Source: Ifrita kowaldi (lineage: Eukaryota; Chordata; Aves; Passeriformes; Cinclosomatidae). Taken from it: 64,000 nt of DNA. The notes under the pieces are model-generated. The model searched no databases, was not told where the DNA came from, and worked only from the letters and a program-made list of their open reading frames with translations. The stretch is from contig VZRS01005497.1 in the NCBI GenBank assembly GCA_013398055.1, positions 186,001 to 250,000 of the forward strand, in the 5' to 3' direction. The number at the start of each line of letters is the position of its first letter. Position 1 is the first letter of the stretch. Shown here one piece after another: positions 25,014 through 36,283 of this stretch. A program made the position numbers and the translations under genes.

Positions 25014-27220
25014 TTTACTTGTTGTATCTGTTGTGTCTTTAAGTTAGTAAAATGGGAGAAAAAGTGGCAGTTAAATATTAATTGTGCTCCTTGTAATTAC
25101 AGGCTTAAATGTAGCATATAGGTGGCACATCTCTTCTAACTGCAATAATTTGATGGGTTTGAAACTTACAGCCTTTGAGAAATAAAATGAAAATTCCCTT
25201 TACAAGAAAGATTTGCTTTTATTAGCAATATCCGTTGTATCTTAAATGAAAGGCATTATTTATGTGAGAAAAAAATTCATAACTAGCTACCAAGAAAATA
25301 TTCTTTCCTGTGTGGTTATAGAAATATAAAGTCAGGTAATCACTGCATTGTGATGTTAACCACATTCAGATACTACTGGTTTATATGGGCTGAATTATAT
25401 GAATTCTTGCCCGTTTAAAAGTTTGGTTTGAATGGATTTAAAGAAAACAGTATTTTGCAGCAGAACATGAATTGTACATGCTGTGTCACAACACGTTTTG
25501 CTGTTTTATCAGTTTATTTGAAATGCAAAGGTTTGAGATTCAGTTGTACATTAACTCTTGCTAACCAACAGAATGCTGACCAAGGGTGTGCCACAAAAAG
25601 CTCCTTTGCTGTAGAGTGGTCCTTGGAGGAGAGCAGAATACAACTGTCTGCTAATTATTATTACCAGTTAGTCAGCTGGGCTACCTTGGAGTTTTGGTAT
25701 TGAAACATCTGCAGTAGCAGTAAGTAAAATGGATTGCAGTATTCCAGTAGAACTTCCAGTAAATTCTCTTTTGTCACTGTTGACTTTTCTGTCTCAAACA
25801 CTCTGAGTATTGCTACAGGAAAGGTGTGATCAGAGGAGAAGGACCTGTGGCAGTGGCCAGCACTGTGCTGGGCCAATTCTCTGCTCCACCCTGAGACTCA
25901 TGCTCCGTCCCCACAGCCCAGCTCACTTCCTGTGAGCTGTGCACACATGAACAAAATGCACAAGTCTAATTTAGATAATGGGCATGCACCAGGTTAACTA
26001 CAGCAGGACATGGATAGGGCACACCCCCTCCCCCCTTTTTTCTCTCTCTTTTCTCTGTCTCTCTCCATCTCCAGACTATCCATGTGGCAGCATCAACACA
26101 GGATCTAAGGACTGCTGATATGCTTTGCTTTCTTCCCTTACTTGGCTTGCACAGCTTTAATGTTTTACCCCATATTCCATTTTGAAATTTGTTGTGGGAG
26201 GGAGGAAGTTGTGGAGATTTTTGTGGCTTGTGAGACAGCACCTTTGGTTGAGTGTTGTGACTTGTGAGCCAGCACCTTTTGAGGAGTTTGTTGTGGCAGT
26301 TGTGAAGTGTACTGTGCAAAATTAATTCCACTCTTGTGGAAGTGTATTGTGTAAATACAGCCTGACAAGAATTTATAACAAACACCGTTTCCATGGGTCA
26401 TCACATCAGCGGAAGCAGGTCCTTTAAGTGTCAGGGGGAGATAGTTGGAAGGCTTGCACTTGGTATTTTCTAACTTTCTCTTGTGCTCAAAAGTTGAATC
26501 CATAAGCCAAGTTTAGTATTTCTAAAGCTGATGGAGAAAGTGGAGGAGAAGGGAGGTGGTATTTCATGCTCAGTGAAACAAAGATAGTTTGATAGGAATT
26601 CTGGCCTTTTTAAAAGGGTTGACATGATCTGTATTTGCTTTTAATATTACAGATTAATTGAGAGCTGGGAACTGAGTTTTACTTGATGCAGATAAACCAA
26701 AACAGGAAGAGGTGCTTTGGGTAGGCTAACCAGAAGCAGCAAAAAAAGAAAGGAGAAGCCAGATACCTTAGAGTAGCTATACTCATGTGGGGACTCTTAG
26801 TGTTGTTACGATGTAAAACCTTTGTTGTGGTGTAAAATTTGGCAGTCTCATTTATTACACAGTCTGTATTTCAGACTGGCAAGTGGCTGTTTCTCCCAAA
26901 TGGTATCAAACTTCAAAAAAACCCAAACCCAAGCAAAACCAGCAGCAGCTGGCCAGGATTGTACATACTGTACATTGGTACTTCCCACTGTCTAGACACA
27001 CCATAGGAAGCAAGAATGATCTATGACTTTCTCTGGTAATGTCACTTAGTACAGAGGTTTTAATATTCTTTGTTAAGTCCAGAGAATTGAAAGAGCTAAG
27101 CATCGAAGCTATAATAGCAAGACAGCCTCTCTCTATTGAAATACTTCTGATTGCACGTATTTTTTTTGGGCTATTCTACATGATGTGATACCTCTTACAT
27201 AAATCATGTTGCTGCACTGT

Positions 27221-27253
27221 TATAGCACGTCTTATAAAGACATTTGTCTTCTA
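27221..27253. repeat. Left arm of perfect 33-bp inverted repeat
   Basis: This 33-mer is the exact reverse complement of 28166-28198. It ends 40 bp before the acceptor of the first CASP18 coding exon, overlapping the region where the branch point and polypyrimidine tract would lie. See the findings for interpretation. Confidence 0.97.
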
Positions 27254-27293
27254 GTCTTACTGACACATGAAATCAACTACTGTTTGTGTTTAG

Positions 27294-27623
27294 ATCCAAA
27301 TCCTGATGTGAAATGAGTGGAGACTTCCACAAACTGCTTTTTGAAGTTTCTGAGGCTTTGATCAGAGATGAACTGTCAGCTCTTAAGTTCCTCAGCCTGG
27401 AGCATGTTCCCAGGAGGAAGCTGGAAGCCATCCAGGAGCCCAAGGCCTTCTTCGAAGTGCTGCAGGAGAAAGACATGATCGGAGTGGGGAACCTGTCCTT
27501 CCTGAAGGAGCTGCTCTACCACATTGGTCGGATCAACCTCCTGACTTGCCACCTGGGCTCCAGCCGGGAGGAGATGGAGAGAGAGCTGCAGCTCCCAGGC
27601 AGGGCACAGGTGTCAGCTTACAG
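27294..27623 (+). CDS. CASP18: CASP18 first coding exon (DED1), CASP8-like
   Basis: Carries 19 nt of leader and the DED1 codons. From codon SALKFLS onward, 53 of 83 residues match CASP8 DED1 by my hand alignment. Where residues match in the last two thirds of the exon, 36 of 46 codons are identical. The exon is visibly GC-richer than its flanking introns. The similarity stops at the exon edge, and the exon lies inside the 33-bp inverted repeat. Confidence 0.93.
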
Positions 27624-30600
27624 GTAAACACAGAAGCATGCAGAATGCATGTGTAACTCTATGTATTACACAGGAATTCCTGCCATTGTGAGTTTTACAT
27701 TTTGCAGTTCAAATGTGTAATTGTGGTGTTTACATCTTACAGCTTTCTCGAAGGTCTCTCTGTTCTTTATTGTCAGGCAACTGCTATATGGAATTGCAGA
27801 GGACTTGACTTCAGAAGATGTCAGAAGTGTGAAGTTCCTTCTCCAAAAAAAATTACCAAAGAACAAGCTCCAGGAAAATGCTGTATGAAAAGTGAACTTG
27901 AGAAGTTTTTTGCAAGGCTAGTTCAGAGTCCTCTAGTTCTTGTAATAAGGGAGGAAAGAGAAAGCAGTCTGCTCTCATGAAAATCTGGTTTGAGAGAATT
28001 GTGATGTTAGCTAATAGCTGCTGTGTGAAAGAATGGACCCTTATTTTTTCATTGGCTCTTCGTCTTTTTTGCTTTTCTGATTCTGTTTTCTCTCCACCAC
28101 CTGTTTCCTTATCTTGTCTTCTTGCAAAATCCATCATACTCTTCCTTTAATCTTTGCTCGGCATTTAGAAGACAAATGTCTTTATAAGACGTGCTATACC
28201 TAAGAAGAGTGATGTTTGGTAAAGAAAAAAAAATGTTTTCGAGACAGAAAATTGAGTTCTAACATGAGTTCAACCACATATTTTTGTGTGTCAATGGGTA
28301 AATTTTCTTTATTGTAATTTGGAGTAACAACATACTGTTAATTTTCCCCCAAAAGTATTAAGAAGTTGAGTGAGCGAGTTTAATATTTGTAAGTAATGAG
28401 CAGTGTTATAAAAATGCTTGGTATTATTAAGGACTTCCCTTAAAAGTCTTATTTGTATTGTGGCACCTAGAGGAAAATTAGCAGATTTACCTCCAACTTG
28501 GTGGACAGTTGAGCTTTAATAAACAAAATTAGCGCTGAACAGCCTTTCTGTAATAGAAAATGCAAAATGGCATAGCTAAAGGACTTAACATCACTTCATC
28601 AGAACACAAAGCACAACAGGATGTCGTTATCCTCAGCAGTGCTTTGTACTGCTGAAACAAAGCAGGATAGCCTAGTTATAGGCAATTTCTAATTGTCCTG
28701 CTTTAACCTTAGTGATGATGTGTTTATTCAGTTGGATTGCATCTTGACCCTTGCTTTAGTGAGGTTTGGAGGAAAAAGTATATGGTCTTTAGCTGGTCAG
28801 TCTCTGGGAATGAGGATGTTGTCTTCTGCCCTGTTGCAGAGGTGCCTGATACTGCAGTTACCGAAGGTCACTGGATGAGTTTGGGTTACGTGTTTTTGTT
28901 TTACCAGTCAATTTTGCAGGTCTTTCTGGAAATGGAAATAAATGGGATAATTAAAGAAGATAACCTGACAGTGCTGAAAGATATATTACAGGAATTTAGA
29001 CCTGACTTAAATAAAAAAATTGATGCCTATGAAGAAAAAAGAAAAGGTAAATTTATTTAATTTGCTGTTTAAGAACAGAGCTGGGGACTTTTGTGGTTTT
29101 TATGGCTCCATCCTTGGCAGCTTAGAAGTCCAGCAATAAGAGAGAGACCTGATGGTGATGCCTTGATTTGGCATCAGTGGTATCCTAGGATAGGCAGAAT
29201 GGCTCTGGAGAACTGTGGTTTCTGAAGTTTTCTGCTACTTCATTATCCCATCATGGATTCTTGTATCTATCCTTGAAATATGTTCTGTGCCTTGTAAATG
29301 GTCTTCTTCTCCCTTCTTTTTGCCTTAAATGCAATTTATCTGTTCAGGAAAAAGTGCAGTGCTGGTTTTGGACCAGCATAACTTCCAAGTTACTGTAAGA
29401 GACTGGGAGTGACACTGACTTGGGAAAACTTGTGTTGGGAGGTTGTCAGCATTATCTTCTGTTAGCCAGGCCCTTTGCTCTTAGTCAAAGGAAAGTCCCT
29501 GAAAACCAGGCACTTGGCTAAAAGTGTAGCTTTCTGTAACCAGATGGGAAATTTCAAGGACTTCAGTGTATCTGTGCTGTTGCAGCAGAGGTGGTGCCTT
29601 CTGGCAGCAGAGGTGGTGCCTTCTGGCACCACAGTTGGGTGTTTCTTTGGGAAACAGGATGTCTCAGGCAACAACAACTTCTTTCTGAATGACTCAGGAC
29701 GTGTGTTTCCTCAGATACATTTACACAGCTCATGCAGTATCCTGCAGAGCTACCAGCTAGTTTTCCCTGCATATCTTTGTGCTGCTGTCCTCTGCTGGTG
29801 TCTCTAAAAGAGCAGAAGATCATTGCCAAGGGAGGCTAGTGCAAGCAAGTCCTATGATAGGGGAATGGCTTTCTAGTAGTATTGTTATTATTTTGTCCTC
29901 TTGATAAGTAGGAAAAAAGCATGTTGTGTAGATCTTGTTGCCCTGACAATTAAATTTCATTTATACACATTTTTGTAACTTGTAAAATGGGTATTGTGAT
30001 TTTGTTTCCTTGGTTAGAGTCATGGATTTGATGGTTTTTTCACTTTTTTTCAGAAAGTTGTATTCAAGTAAGTGCTTTGAGGAGATCTTTCATTATGCTG
30101 GTATTTTACATCCTTGGTGCATCCACCCACACAGTAAAGTTCTCTGGAGAAGAGACAGTATCCTTAGAAATAAATGGACCAGCATTTTGTACTATTGTAC
30201 AAAAATGAGTCTCTTCTTTCACTTATATATCCCAGAGTGGAGATGCTGGTGAATGGCTTGCCTGGGATGACTACTCACATTCAACCTTTTATTATCTGTA
30301 TCTTACTACCAGTAAAAGAGCAGAGAAGCAGTGGAGCACAGCCCTGCACGGCTTCTATAATAACCAGTAGTCTGAGAAACTGGAGCTGTGCTCAGCCCAG
30401 CTCTACAAAATGCTGGTGTCTCACTGGGGTGAAAACCCCCTCCACCTCACTCCTTGTTCTGGGCTTTTGAGTGGTGAAATATGCACAGTGGAAGATTTAT
30501 CTTTTTAGTTCTAAAATGTTTTATCTTCTCCTTCTTAGAAAATTATTCTAAGGAAGAAGTCCGCTATCCTGTGTCTGTGTCTGCGCATCCAGAGAAACAA

Positions 30601-33600
30601 AGAGCAAAGGGGGAGGCAAAACACCCGGTGAGAAATACCTCAAGATTACCCCTAAAGTATTTATCCAGCTCCTGGGAGAGGGAGCATAAGTTCATAACAC
30701 TAAGCAGGTAGAACCACCAAGAGGGAGGGGTTCTGGCTCTATATGTAGGCCTTGGAACAATTCCTATTTCCCAAACAAGACCAAGCCTTCTTTGTGGTTG
30801 TCAGCAACCTTTTAAGCAAGAAATGAATGAACAGCTGAGTGAAGAAAACCAATCTTAACAGTAATGGACACTGGGACATTAAAGTCCTGGCCAGGATACT
30901 CCCGGACAGATGGGAAGGGAATAGCAGAACCTGCTGCCTCACCGGAATCGCACAAGGGCCCTCAGAGGGAATGGTGGGGTGCAGGAACTTTCCCTATGCA
31001 CATGCAAATTTGTGTTTCTGGATCCTTTCTCCCATGTCAAAATCAGATCCTGACCGAAGAGAGAGAGGAGCAGAGGTTCAGGGAGACAATGCAGATTCCT
31101 CTCCTCTGTAGCTAGATTGTATCCTTAGGCTTTTCATTTCTTGGCCTTTGTGATTTTTTTTGTGCTTGGATTATGATGGACCAGCAATCTGTATATAGTC
31201 TATTTCTCTTTTGAATGCTTGGCTCTGCTTTCCTACCTGCTCTTTTTTTTGTTTCTGCAGTATGGGAAAATATATAAGATGAAAAATAACCCCCATGGTT
31301 ACTGTTTAATTCTTAACAACCACATTTTTAAAAATCCACGTTACAATAGAGAGGGAACATTGCAAGATGGAGGTAAGTACTTTTTAAATCAAATTACTGG
31401 TATGGGTTTTTTCTCTGATAATTCTCCAAAACAATTATCTAGTCTTTGCTGTGAAGAAGAATCATGTCCATGGTACTCCTTGGCCTCCAGGGATTGGAGG
31501 GACAGTCACTGTAGCAATTGGAAATATGCCACTTCCAACATTTAGCTGATGGCTTAAAGAAGGATCTACTTTTTGTTCTAGGAAAAAAGCATTGTCTTAA
31601 TTGGTTATATGTACAACTAGTGAAAAAGTGATTATTATTCCACATTTCACTTTTTGACTGTTTTTAATTCTTAGCTATTATAGAAAAGTATTTTTAAGTC
31701 CTCAAATTCTCTTTAATGCTCAAATAAATGCTCTGTAATTTTCCTTAAAGCCTGTATTCCTGCAAGTCACTTGTGAGATAAACAAGAGCAAAAAAGTAAA
31801 ATCAGATTAATGAAAGGACGTGTCATGGATACTTTAATTCCATCCATCTCATTTATAGGCTGCTTTCTTCCCAGCTACTTTCTCTCTGTCCACACAACAA
31901 TTAGGCCACCATTTGCTGAGAAGTCTTCATAGCATTTGTGAGCAGGTTATTCTGACTTTCTTCTTGCTGCATCAATCATTCTCACAGAATTAGGGACCTA
32001 CTTCATTTAAGAGTGGCAGAATTTCTCATTCTGAAGAGGTGCTGCTTCTTTAACTTGCCAAGTGTTGTTCTTAGGCACCTGACACTACTATGCAATGCAT
32101 AGTTAAAGCTTGCTTTAACACAGTAAACTTCACTAATTTGTACCAATACAACATATAATCTAAAACCTGGTTTTTTTCAGATAGCATGATACTTAACCCA
32201 GTTGCGTTTAAAAAAAATAAAACAAGGCAAATTAGGCATTTGGGTTTTTCTAATAGGATTTGGCAGGCTAAGAGCCAGTCAGGTAAGTTTACTGGTGGGA
32301 TCTGACCACTTTGCTCATATCTGATCTACCACACAGACACTGATGTTTCAGCATCTTCCTTGTCACTGTGTATGTTTAACAAGCTCCTTCTGATTTTTTT
32401 CCCCAGAGGCCGTGAAGAGGGTCTTTAAGTGGCTTCAGTTTGAGACAGTTGAGTACATGAATCTTGAAGGAGAAAAAATAAAAGACACAGTTAAAGAATA
32501 CAGCAAGAAAGATCATAGAAATATGGACTGTTTTGTTTGCTTCATTTTGTCCCATGGTGAAAAAGACAAAATAAAAGGCGTTGATGATGTGTGTGTAAAT
32601 ATTGAAGATTTAATCTCCTGCTTCACTGGAACTAATTGTCCTTCTCTTGCTGGCAAACCCAAGGTGTTTATCATCCAGGCTTGCCAAGGCTCTCTAGGTC
32701 ATCCATCTGTAACAGTAGAACCAGACTCTTCTGGGCATCTTGAGATGGATGCTACTCCTTCGACTTCCATTCCTGATAAGGCTGATATTCTGATTGGCAT
32801 GGCTACAGTGGAGGACTATTTGTCCTTCCGCAATCGGAGGAGTGGCAGTGTTTACATTCAATCCCTCTGTAGGAAGATGGAGTCGCTTTGCCCACTGTAA
32901 GTACTATTTTTAATTCTTGTACATTTGGGGTATTGCAGATGTGCATACTTAAGCATGCTGTGCTGAAACACAGTGTTTTGCATTTGTGCAGTTAATGCTT
33001 TTCACCTGCAGGACAGTGGAGAACAGTATTTATTTTGAACTTGGGCATTGTTAGTCTTCTACAGATGAGCCAAAGTATAAGTGACTTCCCCTGGTTTTCC
33101 TGTGACAAAACCAAGGTTGTAATGCTGCAACATTACACATAAACAAGTGTGTGTGTGTGTGGTTTTTAACATTTTTTGACTGATAAATGATTTTTTCTTC
33201 CAGTGACACCTGATTAGAGGTGAATTTGTTGAGTGATTACACAGACAAAAAACCCCAGTGTTCCATAGTCATAACTTTCATTATTGGCTCCCACCCATCC
33301 CCTCATAAACTTCATTTAAAAAGTAGAATTTCCCTTCAGATATCACTTTCTCATGGTGTCCAGAAGAAGACATGGAGAATGTATACGTTTGTCTCTGTTT
33401 CATCTTAGTGACCTCTTCTGGCTGTAACCAAAGCAATGCTACATGGAAGTTGCTTTTACTTCCCCAAAACACACTGAATTCTGTGGTTATTCAATGGAAT
33501 GTGCAATTTCAGTGGCAATAGGGTGAGGGAAGGTACCAGCCTTCCCTGGGATACTGCTTTATTGGAGCAAACCCAGCTCACCTTCTTGGCCAAGCTGCAA

Positions 33601-33775
33601 TACCATGTGTTTCAATGTAAATTCTCTTTATTTTTGTTCAAGCGGCGTGGATTTCACAGCCATCCTGACAGAAGTGAACAGCGAAGTGGCAGGAAGAGAA
33701 TTAGAAGGATGTAAGCAGATGCCAAAGATAACGTCAACACTACTGAAGCAATTGATCTTTGAAATTCCACAATGA
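27313..33775 (+). CDS. CASP18: CASP18, DED-containing caspase, seven coding exons
   Basis: Caspase-8-like initiator protease lying between CASP10 and CASP8, the position of caspase-18 in birds and non-placental mammals; humans lack it. Coding exons: 27313-27623 (DED1), 27777-27882 and 28908-29046 (DED2), 30539-30627 (linker), 31261-31372, 32407-32896 and 33643-33775 (caspase domain; stop 33773-33775). Total 459 aa. The ATG follows the acceptor at 27293. By my count catalytic His is about residue 302 (LSHGEKD) and Cys about 345 (QACQG). S1 arginines are kept in NREGT and SFRN. LEMD before the small subunit is a likely processing site, as in human CASP8. DED1 reads RINL where the RxDL motif expects Asp. 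The tail lacks the PQPxFTLRK pattern of CASP8. Its own substrates cannot be told from sequence. Confidence 0.93.
28166..28198. repeat. Right arm of perfect 33-bp inverted repeat
   Basis: Exact reverse complement of 27221-27253. It sits in the CASP18 intron after the exon ending at 27882; 912 bp separate the two arms and contain two whole coding exons. Confidence 0.97.
29582..29625. repeat. Two perfect tandem copies of a 22-bp unit
   Basis: Units 29582-29603 and 29604-29625 are identical and are followed by GCACC, so the end also forms a GGTGCC-TTCT-GGCACC hairpin. It lies in a CASP18 intron and reads as a recent slippage duplication. Confidence 0.95.
32407..32896 (+). CDS. CASP18: CASP18 catalytic exon
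   Basis: 490-nt exon with the catalytic His (FILSHGE), the Cys (IIQACQGS) and the inter-subunit linker containing EPD and LEMD. The active-site set looks complete, unlike CFLAR. Protein similarity to CASP8 in the first 95 residues is roughly half, and identical residues often use different codons, in contrast to the DED1 exon. Confidence 0.95.
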
Positions 33776-34484
33776 AAAGTAGACAACTAAGAATACAGTC
33801 GGTTAGGAATGACATCTGGAGTGGGCTTTGACAGGGAAGAGAATTTGCATGAGAAATTATCTGGATCTGTGTAGTAGCCCCAGTCCTTTAAGGAGGCATG
33901 GGACCTAATTTTCCAACTTCCATATTGAATCAGTCTTCTGACATCTGGATCTGTAGCAGTCGGGTAAGGCTGTGGAAAACTACAGATCATCTGACTTTTT
34001 GTCCTGCAGAAGCAGTGGAGTATGTTCAGTCTGGGTTTCAAGTGAGACAGCACTCTCAAGTAGTATTGTAAGAGTTACTGGAAATGTCAGTGAAGTCCCA
34101 CTTGTGTCTGAGTTGTTTTAAGTCCCTGAAATCTGAAAAAAAAGAACCGATTCAGAATGCTGGATCCATTCCCAGGCAGCATGTGTAAGGTTGTAACTGC
34201 CTTACCCAGAGGTGAATCATTGTCTGTCTTTGGAAGCTATAACTGTTCATAGAAAGTAACATCCTGCTCCAGAAGGACCAAAGCCCCATGATTATGTTAG
34301 TTTGGTTCTTTTTTCTAAATATTTGGTTTGGTTTATGTCAATCACTTACTTGAATAAGCAGCCCAGCTGTATACATTTTTCAATACTAAAGGTTCTTATT
34401 TTGTTATTTCTCAGAGCTCTCAGGGCACGGTGTCCTGAATGACTGGAATACTGGAAGGAAGCTCTGTAATCTTGTTTCTGTTAT

Positions 34485-34490
34485 AATAAA
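34485..34490 (+). terminator. CASP18: Likely CASP18 poly(A) signal
   Basis: AATAAA about 710 nt after the CASP18 stop codon, followed by T/G-rich sequence that could serve as a downstream element. Confidence 0.55.
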
Positions 34491-35323
34491 TTCTCTTGGT
34501 TTTTATATCACCTCGGTTTGCAGTGTGTTCCTCTCTTGGATGAGCTTTCTGAGGGACAATCAGTATGACAAACACTTTTACCTCAGCAGAGCATTTTGCT
34601 CTTGTTGGAGTGTTTGTTGGCAGCCACCCCGAGGGGCAGCAGATTGATATCCCTTCAACAGCAGCTGAGAGATGGTAGGAAAGAATAAGTTCAGGACTGT
34701 CATGATAATGGCAGCTGGTGCCAGTAGGGCCATTCTGCTTCCTCTATAAGAAACTTGCTGGAAGGTGGCAGCTGCTCCAGAAGTGAAGTTGTGAATCTGT
34801 AGCATTTCTGTTCCTCAAATTTCTCTGTCAGAGTTCAATACACTCAAACCAAGTTCTTTCAGCTATTCTACATGAGGAGGAATTGGATATCAAATTTACT
34901 TACTTGGTATATTTGGTGTTACATGGGATTTTGGCTTAGTAGGGTGAGACAGCTACATAGGTGTGCTCACCATCGTGACACTGCACATCCCCAGTCATGG
35001 TGGAACGTGGGTGGAAGCCAGTTCAAGCCCATTGCTCTTTTCAAAGATGAAATGTTTTATCAGTTGTCCAGGTTTTGTATTTTTATGTTGGATGGGGGTG
35101 AGCCATGTATGCACACCCTCCATGCTGGTCTGGCTTGCTCAGAAGACATTATTCCTTGTTAATTGTTTTGGGGTACCTGGTGATTCACAGGTACAAATGT
35201 CTTCTCTAAAACTAAGGTCATCCTCCAATCTCCCTGGTGTTGAGGTAAATTGGACTTTATGATCTGTTCTTCCCTGAGATGGTATGTTTTTTGTCCTTCT
35301 CCTCTGAGATGTCCTCCACTGGC

Positions 35324-35365
35324 GGGGAGGGGGAGAACGTGGGGGGTGGGGGTGTCTGTAGGGGG
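35324..35365 (+). promoter_or_regulatory. G-quadruplex-forming motif
   Basis: Five runs of four or more G (35324-35327, 35329-35333, 35341-35346, 35348-35352, 35361-35365) within 42 nt, separated by loops of 1 to 8 nt. It lies about 2.5 kb upstream of the CASP8 start codon. Folding and any regulatory role are inferred. Confidence 0.6.
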
Positions 35366-36249
35366 TGCTAATCAGTCACATTCTGTGATTAAATTGATTT
35401 GGTATTTTGTTCTTCCTATTAAAATCCAGCCACCTTCATTAGTTAGCATTATCACTTGCTGATGAAGACCTACTTGGAGGAAGAGAAAACCCCATCAAAT
35501 AAAGACCTGCAGAAAACAGCCATACAGTGAATTTATACGTAGGTCATGCAGCAATCAGGGAAGGAGAAAACACACTTTGTGTTTTGCAGTTCTGAGCAGT
35601 GTGGCTGGTAGGTTTTTGCACGGATTTGTGTCCCTCCCACAGAGCTGACTGGTAAGAAGGAAGTTGGTTCTACAATTTCCTGACTCTTTTTTCTCTGTAG
35701 TACAGCCTAGAGAATGGTGAGGGGCAATCACTTTTTCTCTCTGAAGGTGCTCAGCTTTGTTTTTTACTTTGCCTTTTCTTTCCTCCCAGCTCATGGCTAG
35801 GAGGCCAAATCCAGTCACAACAAACCTGGCATTTAATTCTGTTTTGTTTTCAGACAGCAGAAGCCAGAAGTCTGGTAGGAAAGAAAAGTTGGTGAGTTGA
35901 AGTCCTGCAGACTTAAACTGAAAGCAGGCAAGATCAGAGTGGTGCTATTTGAAAAGTAAACTCTTACAAGAGTTGGGGAGGACTGTTAGCTGAAGAAAAA
36001 GAAATAATGTCCAGTGGCATGAATCCTTGCCCAGTCACTCACATTTTGCTACTTATTCTTTCACTTTAACAGCAGTTTCCCCAAGAGCTCTTCATGCCCA
36101 CCTCCTGTGGAAGTTTGTCATTCTCTCCACCCAAATGGTTTTAGAATGATTTGTAAATGCTCTACTCTTGGGAGAGGCTGGTGGCATGTGTGAGGAGCCT
36201 GCCTGCGTTCAGCTGGCTGCCAGCTTCTCCCATTGCACGGGCTGTGGCG

Positions 36250-36283
36250 AGTATTCCCAGCACCTGAGTATTCCCAGCACCTG
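36250..36283. repeat. Two perfect tandem copies of a 17-bp unit
   Basis: 36250-36266 and 36267-36283 are identical. Short slippage duplication in intergenic DNA upstream of CASP8. Confidence 0.9.

Noticed and set aside
26221..26288. Two imperfect copies of a 34-bp GTG-rich unit
   Set aside because: Too diverged and low in complexity to call a defined repeat; no functional context.
28908..28920. Alternative acceptor TTTTGCAG inside a CASP18 DED2 exon
   Set aside because: The upstream AG at 28906-28907 gives gap-free alignment with CASP8 and CASP10; the internal site would remove conserved helix residues.
30053..30080. Possible tiny extra CASP18 exon (acceptor TTTTTTTCAG, donor GTAAGT 14 nt later)
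   Set aside because: 14 nt would break the frame, and CASP10 and CASP8 have no equivalent exon; probably decoy sites.
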